DNA of 64,000 nt from Kappaphycus alvarezii (Eukaryota > Rhodophyta > Florideophyceae > Gigartinales > Solieriaceae). Location: positions 2,294,001 to 2,358,000 of the forward strand of contig NADL03000451.1 of assembly GCA_002205965.3 (NCBI GenBank), written 5' to 3'. Shown one piece after another: positions 11,107 through 20,840 of the stretch. The notes beneath the pieces are model-generated. The model worked only from the letters and a program-made list of their open reading frames with translations. It ran no database searches and had not been told where the DNA came from. Both the position numbers and the translations under genes were made by a program. The stretch's first letter is position 1, and every line of letters begins with the position of its first letter.

Positions 11107-11138
11107 CAAAAACAAACAAACAAGCAAACGCTTTTATT
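11107..11138 (-). repeat. LINE2 3' end: AATAAA plus TTTG-type simple tail
   Basis: On minus, AATAAA (complement of 11133-11138) is followed by a run of TTTG-like units (complement of 11107-11129). It comes shortly after the stop of the LINE2 endonuclease frame and directly before LINE3 coding sequence. Short simple-repeat tails of this sort mark the 3' ends of many LINEs. Confidence 0.65.
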
Positions 11139-12310
11139 AAATGTTCACTTAACCGAGCTGGGTCACTCAGGCATCAGGTGATGTGAGAGACAAAGAACGG
11201 CGAGATACAGCATGGGCCGTCAGCTGGAGAACGAGGGAGGCGAGGGTGGTGACCAATCGGTGGTATTCATCGGATGGGGGTTTCCTGCGGCGGAGTACGA
11301 AAAAGGAGGCGACTTTGGCCACGGCCTCACGGGCAGGTTTGCCGATGGCTCCGTGAGTATCGAATCCAAGAGGGTAGAATTGGGCTTGCATTGTCCCGCA
11401 GAGGGCAGCGTAATGGGTTACGAGCTGTGAGGGTGCCAAGGGGTTGACGAAGGTGATGTCGAAAAAGTACGTGCCGCCGATATGCCTCAGTGCGCTAAAT
11501 ATCGGCTCTGGTACGGTGAAAGCCTTCTCGCGATTCCACGACTGGGTATTGAGCTGCCTTTTTCCGATCACTGGCCAGTAGACCGACCTGGCAGTCGTGG
11601 CGTGGTGTCCTTTCGCTTCCGTGGAAGCAATGGATTTGGTCGCTGAAACAGTCGAGCAATTCGGGGAGTTCATCTTCGGGCATGGTATCTGCGGGGCGAA
11701 AAGTGCGACTTGGCAATAATACTGGAGCCAGAACGAGAATTCCCATGGTTCAGTATTTGTCATAAGTACCGGAGATGGGGCACAGCACATCCATGCTTAC
11801 CCACCGGAGAGAGCCATGGAGGCCCGGGAAGCCTGCCTCCTGCTGTCACCGAGGGGTAGTTCTTCATGTACTCTTTTTTGGATTGCATCCGTCAAGGTCT
11901 TTTGCGATGGGGTTTTGCTGGAGCAGAGAACACTGAACAGGAGAATCCTGGATTGCGTGCATGAAAGGGACCAAGCTCTGTTGGCATCCACGGTGGCTTG
12001 GTATGTTGCCAGATCCCTGATAGAAGGGGGCAGAAGGACTGCGCACAACTTGTGTGACGCCAAGTTGGTGGAGAGGAAGTCAGCGGCTGCAATGGACTTT
12101 GGAGACGTGAATCCCACCCCAGGCGATGGTTTTTCCGTCTTCAGCATGACTAGGAGCTGCAGTTCTCGAAATATGTCAGAGTAGAGTACTAACCTGCTTG
12201 GTGACCTCATGCAGCTCTTCATCATCTCATCAAATTTCGCAGCGCCCTCTGCCGTGCATGACGGTGGCACCACGCGTAACAGGTAGGCTACCTTGCAAAC
12301 ACCGAAACAG

Positions 12311-13290
12311 TTACGCAGAAGCTGGAAAGAGATCTGCGTCTCCTCGAGGTCGATGATGGTGTCGAGGAACGGCTTCAAAGACTCGACGTGGGCTGTGAGG
12401 TTCTTTTCGGTAGAGTCTTTGGGGCCAACTGGAGCGTTCAAAACGGCTGTTTTCTCTGTACTCTTTGCTGATTTCTGGTGGGTATAAGCTTTGTAACGAC
12501 TCTTGCGGTGGAGTAGGCCACCAAATTCGGCATTTCGGCATGGCAAGATATAGTCCCCTGCTTATTGCGTCTGACGAGGAGAGGATAACCAACGCTCTAC
12601 GGAGCTGGTCGTGTCGTGCGATGATGTACCTACCGTCATGGTACCAGAGTTGAAACAAGAGATTGCCGTCTTGCTGTTCCTCGTCGCACCTGATGGCAAA
12701 AGTTGTTGGATTTTGAGGATCATAGAGTGTAGCGCCAGGTCGAACATGAGTCCACCGAGATTGTCGCCTTGTTGTGTGCCTTTTTTGCTTTGGATGATCT
12801 GGCCACCGAACCATAAGAGTGCAGGGTCATGCGCGTCTCAGGATGCGACCCATGGGAACAATTCGGGGAATAGGGTTTTGACTGCTCCCAGGAAGGCTGG
12901 TCGACTGCACAGATTGAACGCATTCTTTCAATCTACCGTCAGCATGGCATATTCGGAGCTATGGCCAAAGTTGTGCACAGTCTGTCGGACGCTGTGGAAG
13001 ACGGTATCGGCGCCGGATCTGGTGGCGATGCCGACTTGGAGCGGTTGGAGGTATGCGGCAGCATTCGCGTAGGCTCTTGTCATGAGGCAGCTACCAGTCA
13101 ATGTGCGTAGTGTCTCACCGTCAGCGATTGGCCTCGGCGTCAGGTCCTTGGCCAACGGTGTAAGGGGTGCGCTTTCGATGAAGGTGGCAAGGGCGGCTGG
13201 AGCCCTCCCGGCTGCCAAAATGTTGAAAATTTCCGAGAGCGCGGCTAGTAATCGACATGGGCCGGGCGGGCATAGGGATCGCAACAGTTC
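12311..13290 (-). pseudogene. LINE2 reverse transcriptase core
   Basis: This is the RT part of LINE2. From 13284 to 12928 one clean 118-codon frame gives fingers and palm motif A (ends EYAMLTVD; the Asp would be catalytic). A stop interrupts the next stretch. The QGD motif and the YxDD-equivalent (WYHDG) then lie in two different frames between 12811 and 12600. A functional enzyme copies RNA at a nicked DNA target; this copy cannot. Confidence 0.7.
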
Positions 13291-13993
13291 AACAAGGTGA
13301 CATGGCTTACGGCCAGAGCCCCTGCGGAGGAACTCGGTTTGAAGGCGCGGACTGCTCCGAGCACTTCCTCTTCTGGAAAGTCTCGGAGGGGCGGGACACT
13401 GTCAAGTGAAGTTGGATACGCAGTCTCCTGTGGAGAGTTTTGCTGTGGGTGCTTCGCGAGTAGCGCGCTTCGATAACTCCTGTAGTTGGCGGTAAAACAC
13501 CCAATGTGCCTAGCGCCTGGGCTGCCTTTCCGTACGCCTTCTCTTTTGCCAGTCTTGTCGCTCTGCGGATGTTACGCTGTGCCGCTAAGGAGCAGACGGC
13601 GTACCCTTTGAGTGTGGGGTAGGCTGCTGAATTGCTTGTTCTCACGATGTCTGGTATCGGCTAGAATTCCGTAGCCCTGCCCGTTCCCTCATTTTGTCAG
13701 TAATTGATTGACGGCGGCTTTCATGTGGTCAAGAGTTAGGGCAGGACAGGTCCGTCAACATGACTGCAGGAAATAAAGACTTTCGCGAAAGCCTCCGCTG
13801 CCTGGGAATGACCGGATGTACAAGCATGGACGGCATCATTCATTGATTGTCTTTGCATACAGTTCCGCGAGTAATCCCTGAACTTGGTGGGGATATGTGT
13901 CATGATGGTCGTGCGTTTCATGAATATGTCCTCAGTTGGTGGCAGGGACTGTGGGAGGGGTATGGGTGTTGGTGGTTCTGGTTCACTTCCCAC

Positions 13994-14150
13994 AGGTGCT
14001 GTGTCTTCCGGGATAGGGACTCGTGCGGGGGCTGGCCAGCACTGGGGCCGGTGTATGGTGGGTGTTTGAACTAGCTTAGCGTAATTGAGTATCGTGCAGC
14101 GGTAGGTACTGCTTCGGCATCGTACCCACTGTGCATTTGGGGCACTTTGA
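13994..14150 (-). other. LINE2 linker without clear frame
   Basis: Between the N-terminal zinc-finger part and the 85-codon frame at 13736-13993 no continuous frame is visible. The 13736-13993 frame carries THIPTKFRDYSR, a segment typical of this LINE lineage just upstream of its RT. Confidence 0.35.
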
Positions 14151-14555
14151 TTACGAGAATTCTAAGCGGCCGCCTGTGTTGGGATCAAGAACCTTTGAGC
14201 CTAAGCACCGGTCGTGGCAGTTGCAGTACCAGTATCCTACTTGCGCAAGGTGCCTTTGAAGGCTCCTATACTCATGCGTCTTCAGCTGCCCTGACTTGGA
14301 CCCCCTGCAGTGTACGTGGCGAATGTGGGCGAGGAGCTGAGCGACTGTTGTTATATTGGGCTTTTCCTGCGAGCACAGTTGACAATGCCAAGGGCAAAGC
14401 AGCGGCTTTGGCGAGGTGGGGCCAGCTGTTGGGCGTCTTGATAACCATATCCCAACGTTCCTTTCCACAGAGTGTAGGGCGACCGAATGCGGCGGAGGTG
14501 ATTGGGATGATTTCCTTGCGTTGGGACATATGACTCATGAGACTCCTTGAAGGTT

Positions 14556-16490
14556 TCTGGTTTCAGTGGATGCACATAATGCGTTCAACAGCTTCTCGAG
14601 ATAGAAAATGATCGACCTCCTGCCGACCAAAGTGCCGTCGTTATGCCGCTTTCTGAACATGGTGTATGCCCGTCAAATGCCGTCCCTAATGTTGCCTGCG
14701 GCATCGACACAAGACATCCCCAGCCAAGAAGGGATGCAACAAGGGGACCCAGCAAGTATGTTGATGTTCTCCCTTGTCATACACCCACTGGCAAGAGAAA
14801 TTTCCGATCAGACCCAACTCCATATACACAGATGGTGTGCGGATGACTGCAACCTGGTAGGCAATCACACTGAGCTCGACAAGTCTGTCGAGATCCCGAG
14901 GTCTAAGGGACCTGATCATGGCCTGTATCTGCACCCGGCGAAGACACGCCTATTCTGGCCGCGCCACCCTGCCACTGAGACACCCCTACTGCACCTCTTT
15001 CCAAATAAGAGCTTCTCAAATCACGACATTGACCTCCTCGGCGCCCCGATCGGTTCGCCTCAATTCATGGAGAACTTTCTCAATGAAAAAATTGCAGGAT
15101 GCAAAAACACGTTATCGCTGATCGATGGGATTGGAGATGCTCGCACCAGGTTCCACCTCCACCGTGTTTGTGCCTCGGCATGCAAGCTACATCATGTGAT
15201 CAAGCTGACACCGCCGAGTGCAACAAGCGTCCTGGCAATGAGATTTGACCAAGAACAGATGGAATATTATTCGCGGTCAAACAACGTGCCGATGACAGGT
15301 GCGGTCCGTCAGCAAGTGGCTCTTCCGTTGCGCCTCGGAGGCCACGGATTCAAACCCGTGGAAACGCTGAATCTAGCGTCGTATGCGGCCAGCGTCATCG
15401 ACTCCGAACAAGTGACATGCCCTGATGATCCTAGCGTAGCCCACCACCGTGCACAAAGCTGCGCACATGCTGATACCCACCTTCTCGAGTTTGTCCGACG
15501 ACTCCACCTATGCTTCTCTGACGGACATAGCGGTCTCCCAGAAACGCTGACAGCGGCCAATATTGCAAACAAGCCCGACAATACACACAGTATTTTGTAT
15601 CGAGCCTGGTGCAAGTCGGCAGCAAAGGTATTCTGGAAATAAGACGACTGGGAGAGGTTCCCAAGCACTACGCTGCATACGGAAGCTGATATTCGGCGAA
15701 GGATCCGCCGCCAGGCATACTTAAAGACGCCTGCTGCAGCCTTTCTCACCGCACATCCGTCTGCGGTTAGCCGGACCTGTAATAAGATGTGGTCAGTGAT
15801 GCTACGCCGCCACCTGTGAGTTCACGCGTTTGACGACACTGTGCCGCTGCAAGGCGCAGAGTGCAACAGGCCCATGGACAACCGAGGTGACCATGCAGCG
15901 GATTTTTGCAAAACAGGCCTGGGATGGACTAACCGGCACAATGCCGTAGGGAAGGTATTTGGCCGACAAGTGTTCAAAGCAGCAGGAGTCGGCGTCCAAT
16001 ATGAGGTGAAATACTTAATTCCCGGGCTGAATGCACGGTCTGCCGACATTCTAGTGTACCCGAGGTCGGAAGAGATCAACACCTTGCCGCCCCTCCCGGT
16101 GGCGCACGACGTCAAAGTATCATCGCCGTTCCAAGAGGGGTTCATGTCCATTGGAGCACGTGAGGCGCGCGCCGTTGCCAATGCAGCGGAAAGACGGAAA
16201 AATAGGGAGCTTGCCAGCAAAGTAGCAGCCATCCCCGGTGAAGCCCTCCCAGGACGATCAAAACTGGGATGGAAGTTTGTGCCGCTAGCCTTCGACTCAC
16301 TTTGGATCGCCGTCTGCGACGACGTCGAAGGCAATCGACGAATACGCGGCCGCTGTCGCAACCCGCAGCGGGTGGTCGTCGGGAGGAGTGAGGACCGCGC
16401 TTTATCAGCAGCTTAGTAATGCGATTGGATCCACGTGTGCCGGGTCTGTGATACAGTATGCCGCGCCCCACAACCTGCAGAGTTTAGCCA
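14556..16490 (+). mobile_element. LINE1 copy b: RT, zinc finger, endonuclease; broken
   Basis: It starts inside RT motif A (DAHNAFNSF, near 14570) and meets a TAG where related sequences suggest Gln. A 344-codon frame (14608-15642) then carries EGMQQGDPASMLMF and CADD (14836-14847, replacing YADD). LLGAPIGSPQF and RFHLHRVCASACKL follow. A stop at 15640 splits off the next part. The zinc motif and endonuclease lie at 15841-16300 (CNRPMDNRGDHAADFC, ARSADILVYP, AHDVKVSSPF). The tail continues in another frame to about 16490, where a MITE follows. Copies a, c and d are the same lineage. Cys for Tyr in the YADD box and Lys for Thr near the endonuclease Asp also suggest decay. Confidence 0.8.
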
Positions 16491-16523
16491 CCCTATTCAA
16501 ACCTACTTGTTTCAGGTTTGTTA

Positions 16524-16721
16524 CAGTGGGGTATTCAAGACTTTGCATGTTGCACCTGCACATGTCTGTGGTAAATTCCCTTGAAGTAAAGTTTTGTGAT
16601 TGCATGCGTGCACCTCCCAGCCAGAGAAGATATTGAACAGTTTCTCCCCAGGTAGTGCAATTACTGTCCTTTACCACAGACATATGCAGGTGCAACATGC
16701 AAAGTCCTGAATACCCCACTG
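16524..16721. mobile_element. Tc1/mariner-type MITE, 198 bp
   Basis: About 52-bp terminal inverted repeats beginning CAGTGGGGTATTCA face each other, with only about two mismatches, and TA dinucleotides flank both ends (16522-16523 and 16722-16723). The roughly 90-bp interior has no coding potential. TA target sites and CAGT ends indicate mobilisation by a Tc1/mariner transposase. Its arms differ from those of the adjacent Tc1 element beyond CAGT, so its helper is elsewhere. Confidence 0.9.
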
Positions 16722-16735
16722 TAAGAGCAAGTCTA

Positions 16736-16930
16736 CAGTATGCGAAACGCAAATAGGGACAGTGACCCAGATGTCCATAACTTTGCAACCACCCAACATT
16801 TTTAAACGCAACAAACTGGTCCTGAAAGCTAGTTAAAAACCATATTCAACTAATAAAACATGTATTCTATAATACAGATACTTTTAAGTTGGTTAGTAAA
16901 AAAAGTGGCGAAACCAGCTTAGGGACGCTA
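16736..16930 (+). repeat. left terminal inverted repeat of the Tc1 element
   Basis: It begins CAGTATGCGAAACGCAAATA and matches the complement of 18099-18292 over its length, including the inner part around GTGGCGAAACCAGCTTAGGG. Confidence 0.85.
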
Positions 16931-17059
16931 AACAAATTAGGGACATCATGTCCCTTTCCCATTTTGCCGCCAAATAATACCTTCAGCAAACACCTACTTG
17001 CTATTTTATAGACCACCTACCCACGGAAAGCATGATCCACCAACAAGCCAACCAGCAAA

Positions 17060-18018
17060 ATGGGTCGGGGAAAGCATTTGACTCAGGAACAAAAACTCCA
17101 AATCGTCTCCCTCAAAAATGCGAATTGGTCCCTTAGAGCGATCGCCGCAGATATTGAGAAGTCAAAAACAGCGGTACAGAACTTTCTCAATGATTATCAG
17201 CGCCCTAACAGAATTAAAAAACAAAAAACTCACCAAACTGTGAACAACTCAGCATCGCGTGCTTTCGCACGAGGCTACAAAAGGGAACAGCTTCGCGCGG
17301 ATCATCTAAAACGAGCTGAACCTCCCCGTATCCGTTCAAATATGCCAACAATTGCTTCAGGAAGCGAAGCATTAGAAATTTCGGAGAACGAAAACCTCTC
17401 GGTCAATGAAGCCCCACCACCGTCAAAGTAAGACCAAGTTTGCCCGCGAACATTTGCGGAAAGGTAAGTATTTTTTGGAATAGCGTTGTTTTCTCCGATG
17501 AGAAGAAAATTGATTTAGATATGCGGGACGGAATCGCATCTTACTGGCACGATTTGCGCAAGGAAGAACTGAATTTTTCGAAGAGACAAGAACGGGGTGG
17601 TTCCATCATGATTTGGGCTGCGATTTCTTATTATGGAATTCCTGAGATTGCTCTGATTGATGATAAATTGGATTCCAGAAGTCACTTTAAAGTGTTAGAG
17701 GAGTGGTTACTGCCAAATACTGCTGAGCTGCTAAGTTAAGTGTGGACTTTTCAGCAAGATGGAGCCTCAATTCATCGGTACCAGTACACTACCAAGTGGT
17801 TAGTGGATAAGGGAGTGATTTTTCTGCACTGGCCTGCCAAGAGGCCTGATTTGAACATTATTGAGAATGTATGGGGGCTCATGACACCCTGTGTTTATGA
17901 AGACGGGAGGCAGTTCGACACCCAAGACTTTTTGGTCAAAATGGTAGCTGAGGTGTGGGATAACTTAAGCGATAAGTACTTAGAGTCCCTTTATAACAGT
18001 ATTCCAGACAGTTTTTAA
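17060..18018 (+). pseudogene. Tc1-like transposase (DD34E), broken
   Basis: The first 123-codon frame (17060-17431) has a helix-turn-helix (LTQEQKLQIVSLKNANWSLR, then AIAADIEKSKTAVQNFL) that would bind the inverted repeats. The catalytic part is in another frame (17440-18018): VVFSDEKKID with Asp at 17497-17499, FQQDGASIH with Asp at 17758-17760, and RPDLNIIENVW with Glu at 17863-17865. Spacing between the last two is 34 residues. A TAA at 17737 cuts the frame, and the join near 17431-17440 is shifted. All three catalytic residues are kept, so loss of activity comes from the frame damage. Confidence 0.88.
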
Positions 18019-18098
18019 GGTTTAATGGAAATGAATGGCAGCATTACGAAGTACTAAACATTTGTTGAGCAGTTCAATTTTCTTTTCTCTATCATATT

Positions 18099-18292
18099 TT
18101 GCATCCCTAAGCTGGTTGCACCACTTTTTTTTTAGCCAGCTTGAAAGTATCTGTATTACTGAATACCTGTTTCATTCGTTTTATGTGATTTTTAGCCAGC
18201 TTTCAGGACCAGTTTATTGCGTTTAAAAACGTTGCGTTGTTGCCAATTTATGGCCATCTGGTTCACTGTTCCTATTTGCGTTTCGCATACTG
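18099..18292 (-). repeat. right terminal inverted repeat of the Tc1 element
   Basis: It is the inverted partner of 16736-16930, ending TATTTGCGTTTCGCATACTG just before a TA. Confidence 0.85.
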
Positions 18293-18388
18293 TAGCAGTG
18301 GTGAAATTTTTTGCCAATATACACCGTCCATATTAAAAATCTTGCCATGCATCCCCAGCAGTGGCGGTGAAAAACAAAGATTGTCCGT

Positions 18389-19726
18389 TTGGTCGTACTC
18401 ACTGAACCTACTACCGTACAACATCCCAAACTGCCACGAGGGTCGTACGCCGATATGAATCCAAGATTCCGTACCAGGAGGCAGCTTGGCATTCAGCTTT
18501 CGCAGTACCCGCAGATCCGCAATGCGGCAATTACTGCATCTGTTGCTGTAGCTGCAAATGGAGAAGAGGAATACATGGATTCAACCTGGAAAGGCAAAAT
18601 GAAAGGGACTAGAAACATTGCAAGAGGCGAGAGCACGTGGATGAAAGACTACCTTGGAGCGTCTCCAAACTGCAATCTCCGTTCCTTCCGCCGATACTTC
18701 CGCATTCCCAGGGCAATGTTCAACAAAATTCATACAAATTTGGTGGAACTTTTTCCTGCTATCTGGTCGAAAAGAACGAATGCTACCAAGAAGAGGGGAA
18801 TCCCATCTGCAATAAAAGCTTTGGCCTGTTTGCGCAGATTAGGCATCGCAAGACCATATGAAGATATTGAATACAGCGCGGAAATGGCACCTGAGACTCT
18901 TCGATGGTACTTCGACCACTTTTGCAACTCTATTGTACAGTTTTATGACGCCTAGTACTTAAATCGTCGCCCAACCACAGCAGAATTGGACGATATTGAG
19001 AAAAAGTACACGGCTCAAGGTTTCAGGGGATGTGTAGGTGGCGTGGATGTTGGCAAACTTTTCTGGAAGAACTGTCCGATAGCCTTCAAATGACAATATC
19101 ATAACTCCATGGACGGCTTATTGGCTACGATCTAGGCTGAAGCATGGTGTGACCAAGACTTCTATGTTTGGCATTGGTTCACGGGAAGATGTGGAACGAA
19201 AATGGCAAAAGCAATGCTGGCTATATCATATATTCTTGATATTCTGACAGGGCGCTATAAGTTCCGTTTCTCAAGTGACTACCGCATTACAGGCTCATCC
19301 TCTATAAGAGAGCTACCTTACTTTCTCGGGGATGGCATTTATCCCGATTGGCCCTTGTTTGTGAAACCAATCCACCACCCCGATAATGATGCAGAAAGCA
19401 GATATACCAAGCGGCAAGAAGCAATACGGAAAGATATAGAACGAGCATTGGGTGTCCTCCAGTCTCGCTATTATATTCTACATCTAGAAATCTGTACGAG
19501 GTTTAAAGATGATATCGTATGCATAAGCAAGGCATGCGTCATTTTACAAAATATGCTGGATCGAATGAATCAAAAAGGTGCCTTCGCAGAGAATGAGGAG
19601 GAAGAAGGCGACCCCTTTGATGTTGTGTCCGAAATTTATGAGCTTGAGCGACAGAACTCCGGTACGTCTACAGTTGAACTGCAACAGCATGAACAAGGGC
19701 GCTTGCAAGAGCTTCAATCAGTCTAA
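18389..19726 (+). pseudogene. second PIF/Harbinger-type transposase (plant-transposon domain), broken
   Basis: A 188-codon frame (18389-18955; a likelier start is the Met at 18455) holds the N-terminal helical region (NLRSFRRYFRIPRAMFNKIH, then IKALACLRRLGIARPYED). After a stop the core continues with RGCVGGVDVGKLFWKNCP, where the first catalytic Asp is expected, near 19030. A frameshift leads to 19202-19726: LADGIYP-like FLGDGIYPDWPLFV, then QEAIRKDIERALGVLQSRYY carrying the final acidic residue. It is a different subfamily from the element at 3.6 kb. No Myb-like partner or inverted repeats were seen beside it. Confidence 0.8.
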
Positions 19727-20045
19727 TATGATATGGAATCTGTGGAAATAAGGAAGCAGCATATGACATCTCGCACTGCTATTTTGAACTGCAGAAGGAC
19801 CTAATTCGGTCTACCTACTCAATGCGAAGTCATGCCAACTAGTGGTTGATCTGTACTTCTAACTGGGCTATCTCCTAGACTAGTTATGAATTTCTGTTAG
19901 GAATACCGTGGAATGTTGCCCACAATCCAAATGTTGATCATCAACGTCGGAATGTGATGTTGAAAGATTTTTCTATTCCAGTGATTGATCCCGATGCTGA
20001 AAACCGTATTGATGTGTCCAATTTGGGAGTGAAAAAATTAGACGA

Positions 20046-20840
20046 ATGCTGAGGCATAGAGGTGACTTCGAACTAACGATATTGCACGCTTCCTTTTCGA
20101 TTTCAAGAGCTTCGTCATGCACAGTAAGACGGACAAAGAGAAAACCCTCCAGATTCCTCGCCGTCTGGAGAGGACTGCTTTCGACTTCTACTACGAAACT
20201 CTTGTGCAGGAAGAGTCCCTCGCCGAAGACGCCGAGAAGTATTTAATCGTCAATGAGAAGCTCCTCGCCGAGTTCGCGAATAAATCGAAGCTAAAGGAGG
20301 ACATTGACGAAGTTGTAGCAGCAGGACTAAACGGTAGAGACAGAATAGGGTCATTAGCGTGAATTCAGGCTTTCTAAAAGAGATTAAGCTTAAACGAGAC
20401 AACATAATTCGTTTTGTTTCGCGAATCGGTGGCAGGATCCCCGTAGTTGGCTCAAATCGTCATGGACATGGCACTGGCGGACTATCAAGGAATTACAGAG
20501 GCAATTGTGGTCTTTCAGTATGGTAAAAAGGCATTCTTCGCTAAAAAAAAGGCCGTTTAGGCGCCTTTGCTCGTCTTGAGAAGGATTATGCAGTGATCTG
20601 ATGTGCTGAAGCAGCTGGATGACCAGGTTGACCAGCTATCCGGGAAGTTTGCGGAGTTATATCTCTTTGTGAAGGAGCAGTTTCAACAAAGGGCTTGCCG
20701 CTACAGTTGATGACGAATATAGTCGCATTTTTTGTGACCAAAGGGGGCACCGTGCTACTTAGTGCCCTCAAAAACTCCGCAGAGACACCTTCTGCTCTTT
20801 CTGTAGGAAAAGGGGCAACTTAGAGGCAAACTGCTGGCCT
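20046..20840 (+). pseudogene. retrotransposon gag remnant with two zinc knuckles
   Basis: The 81-codon frame at 20117-20362 (LAEDAEKYLIVNEKLLAEFA) resembles the frame at 63.6-63.9 kb (LIEDAKNYAVIKEKIFEHFA). Further along, at 20724-20765 and 20793-20834, two CX2CX4HX4C-type knuckles follow in one frame. The first has Arg for its first Cys and the second has Asn for His; each is one base change from the consensus. A stop lies inside the first knuckle. Knuckles of this kind bind RNA during particle assembly. No pol region in this orientation follows clearly. Confidence 0.6.

Larger units (their letters stand above)
11107..14560 (-). mobile_element. LINE2: near full-length non-LTR retrotransposon, broken
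   Basis: Read on minus, the N-terminal part (14151-14560) has a zinc-finger-like CX2C...HIRHVH motif (CPWHCQLCSQ). A linker follows (RLAKEKAYGKAAQALG, near 13540). The RT domain comes next: fingers with PLTPLAKDLTPRPIADGE, YAMLTVD as motif A near 12930, KGTQQGDNLGGLMF as the conserved QGD block at about 12751-12790, and a WYHDG variant of the YxDD box near 12630. KCRIWWP follows. The C-terminus (11167-11790) has an H/C zinc remnant, a RADI motif and TYFFDITFVNPLAP, the restriction-like endonuclease pattern. There are at least four frame changes and several stops. It ends with an AATAAA and a TTTG tail. Confidence 0.75.
16736..18292 (+). mobile_element. Tc1-like DNA transposon with long inverted repeats
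   Basis: The ends are CAGTATGCG...CGCATACTG with TA on both sides (16734-16735 and 18293-18294). The terminal inverted repeats extend inward about 195 bp with scattered mismatches (16736-16930 and 18099-18292). Between them lies a broken DD34E transposase. The element is 1557 bp long. Such long inverted repeats are known in some Tc1 families. Confidence 0.92.

Noticed and set aside
11816-12184. 122-codon plus frame inside LINE2
   Set aside because: Shadow of the minus-strand LINE2 frame at 11797-12546.
16524-16721. MITE as a deletion derivative of the neighbouring Tc1 element
   Set aside because: The inverted repeats share only the first CAGT; inner sequences differ.
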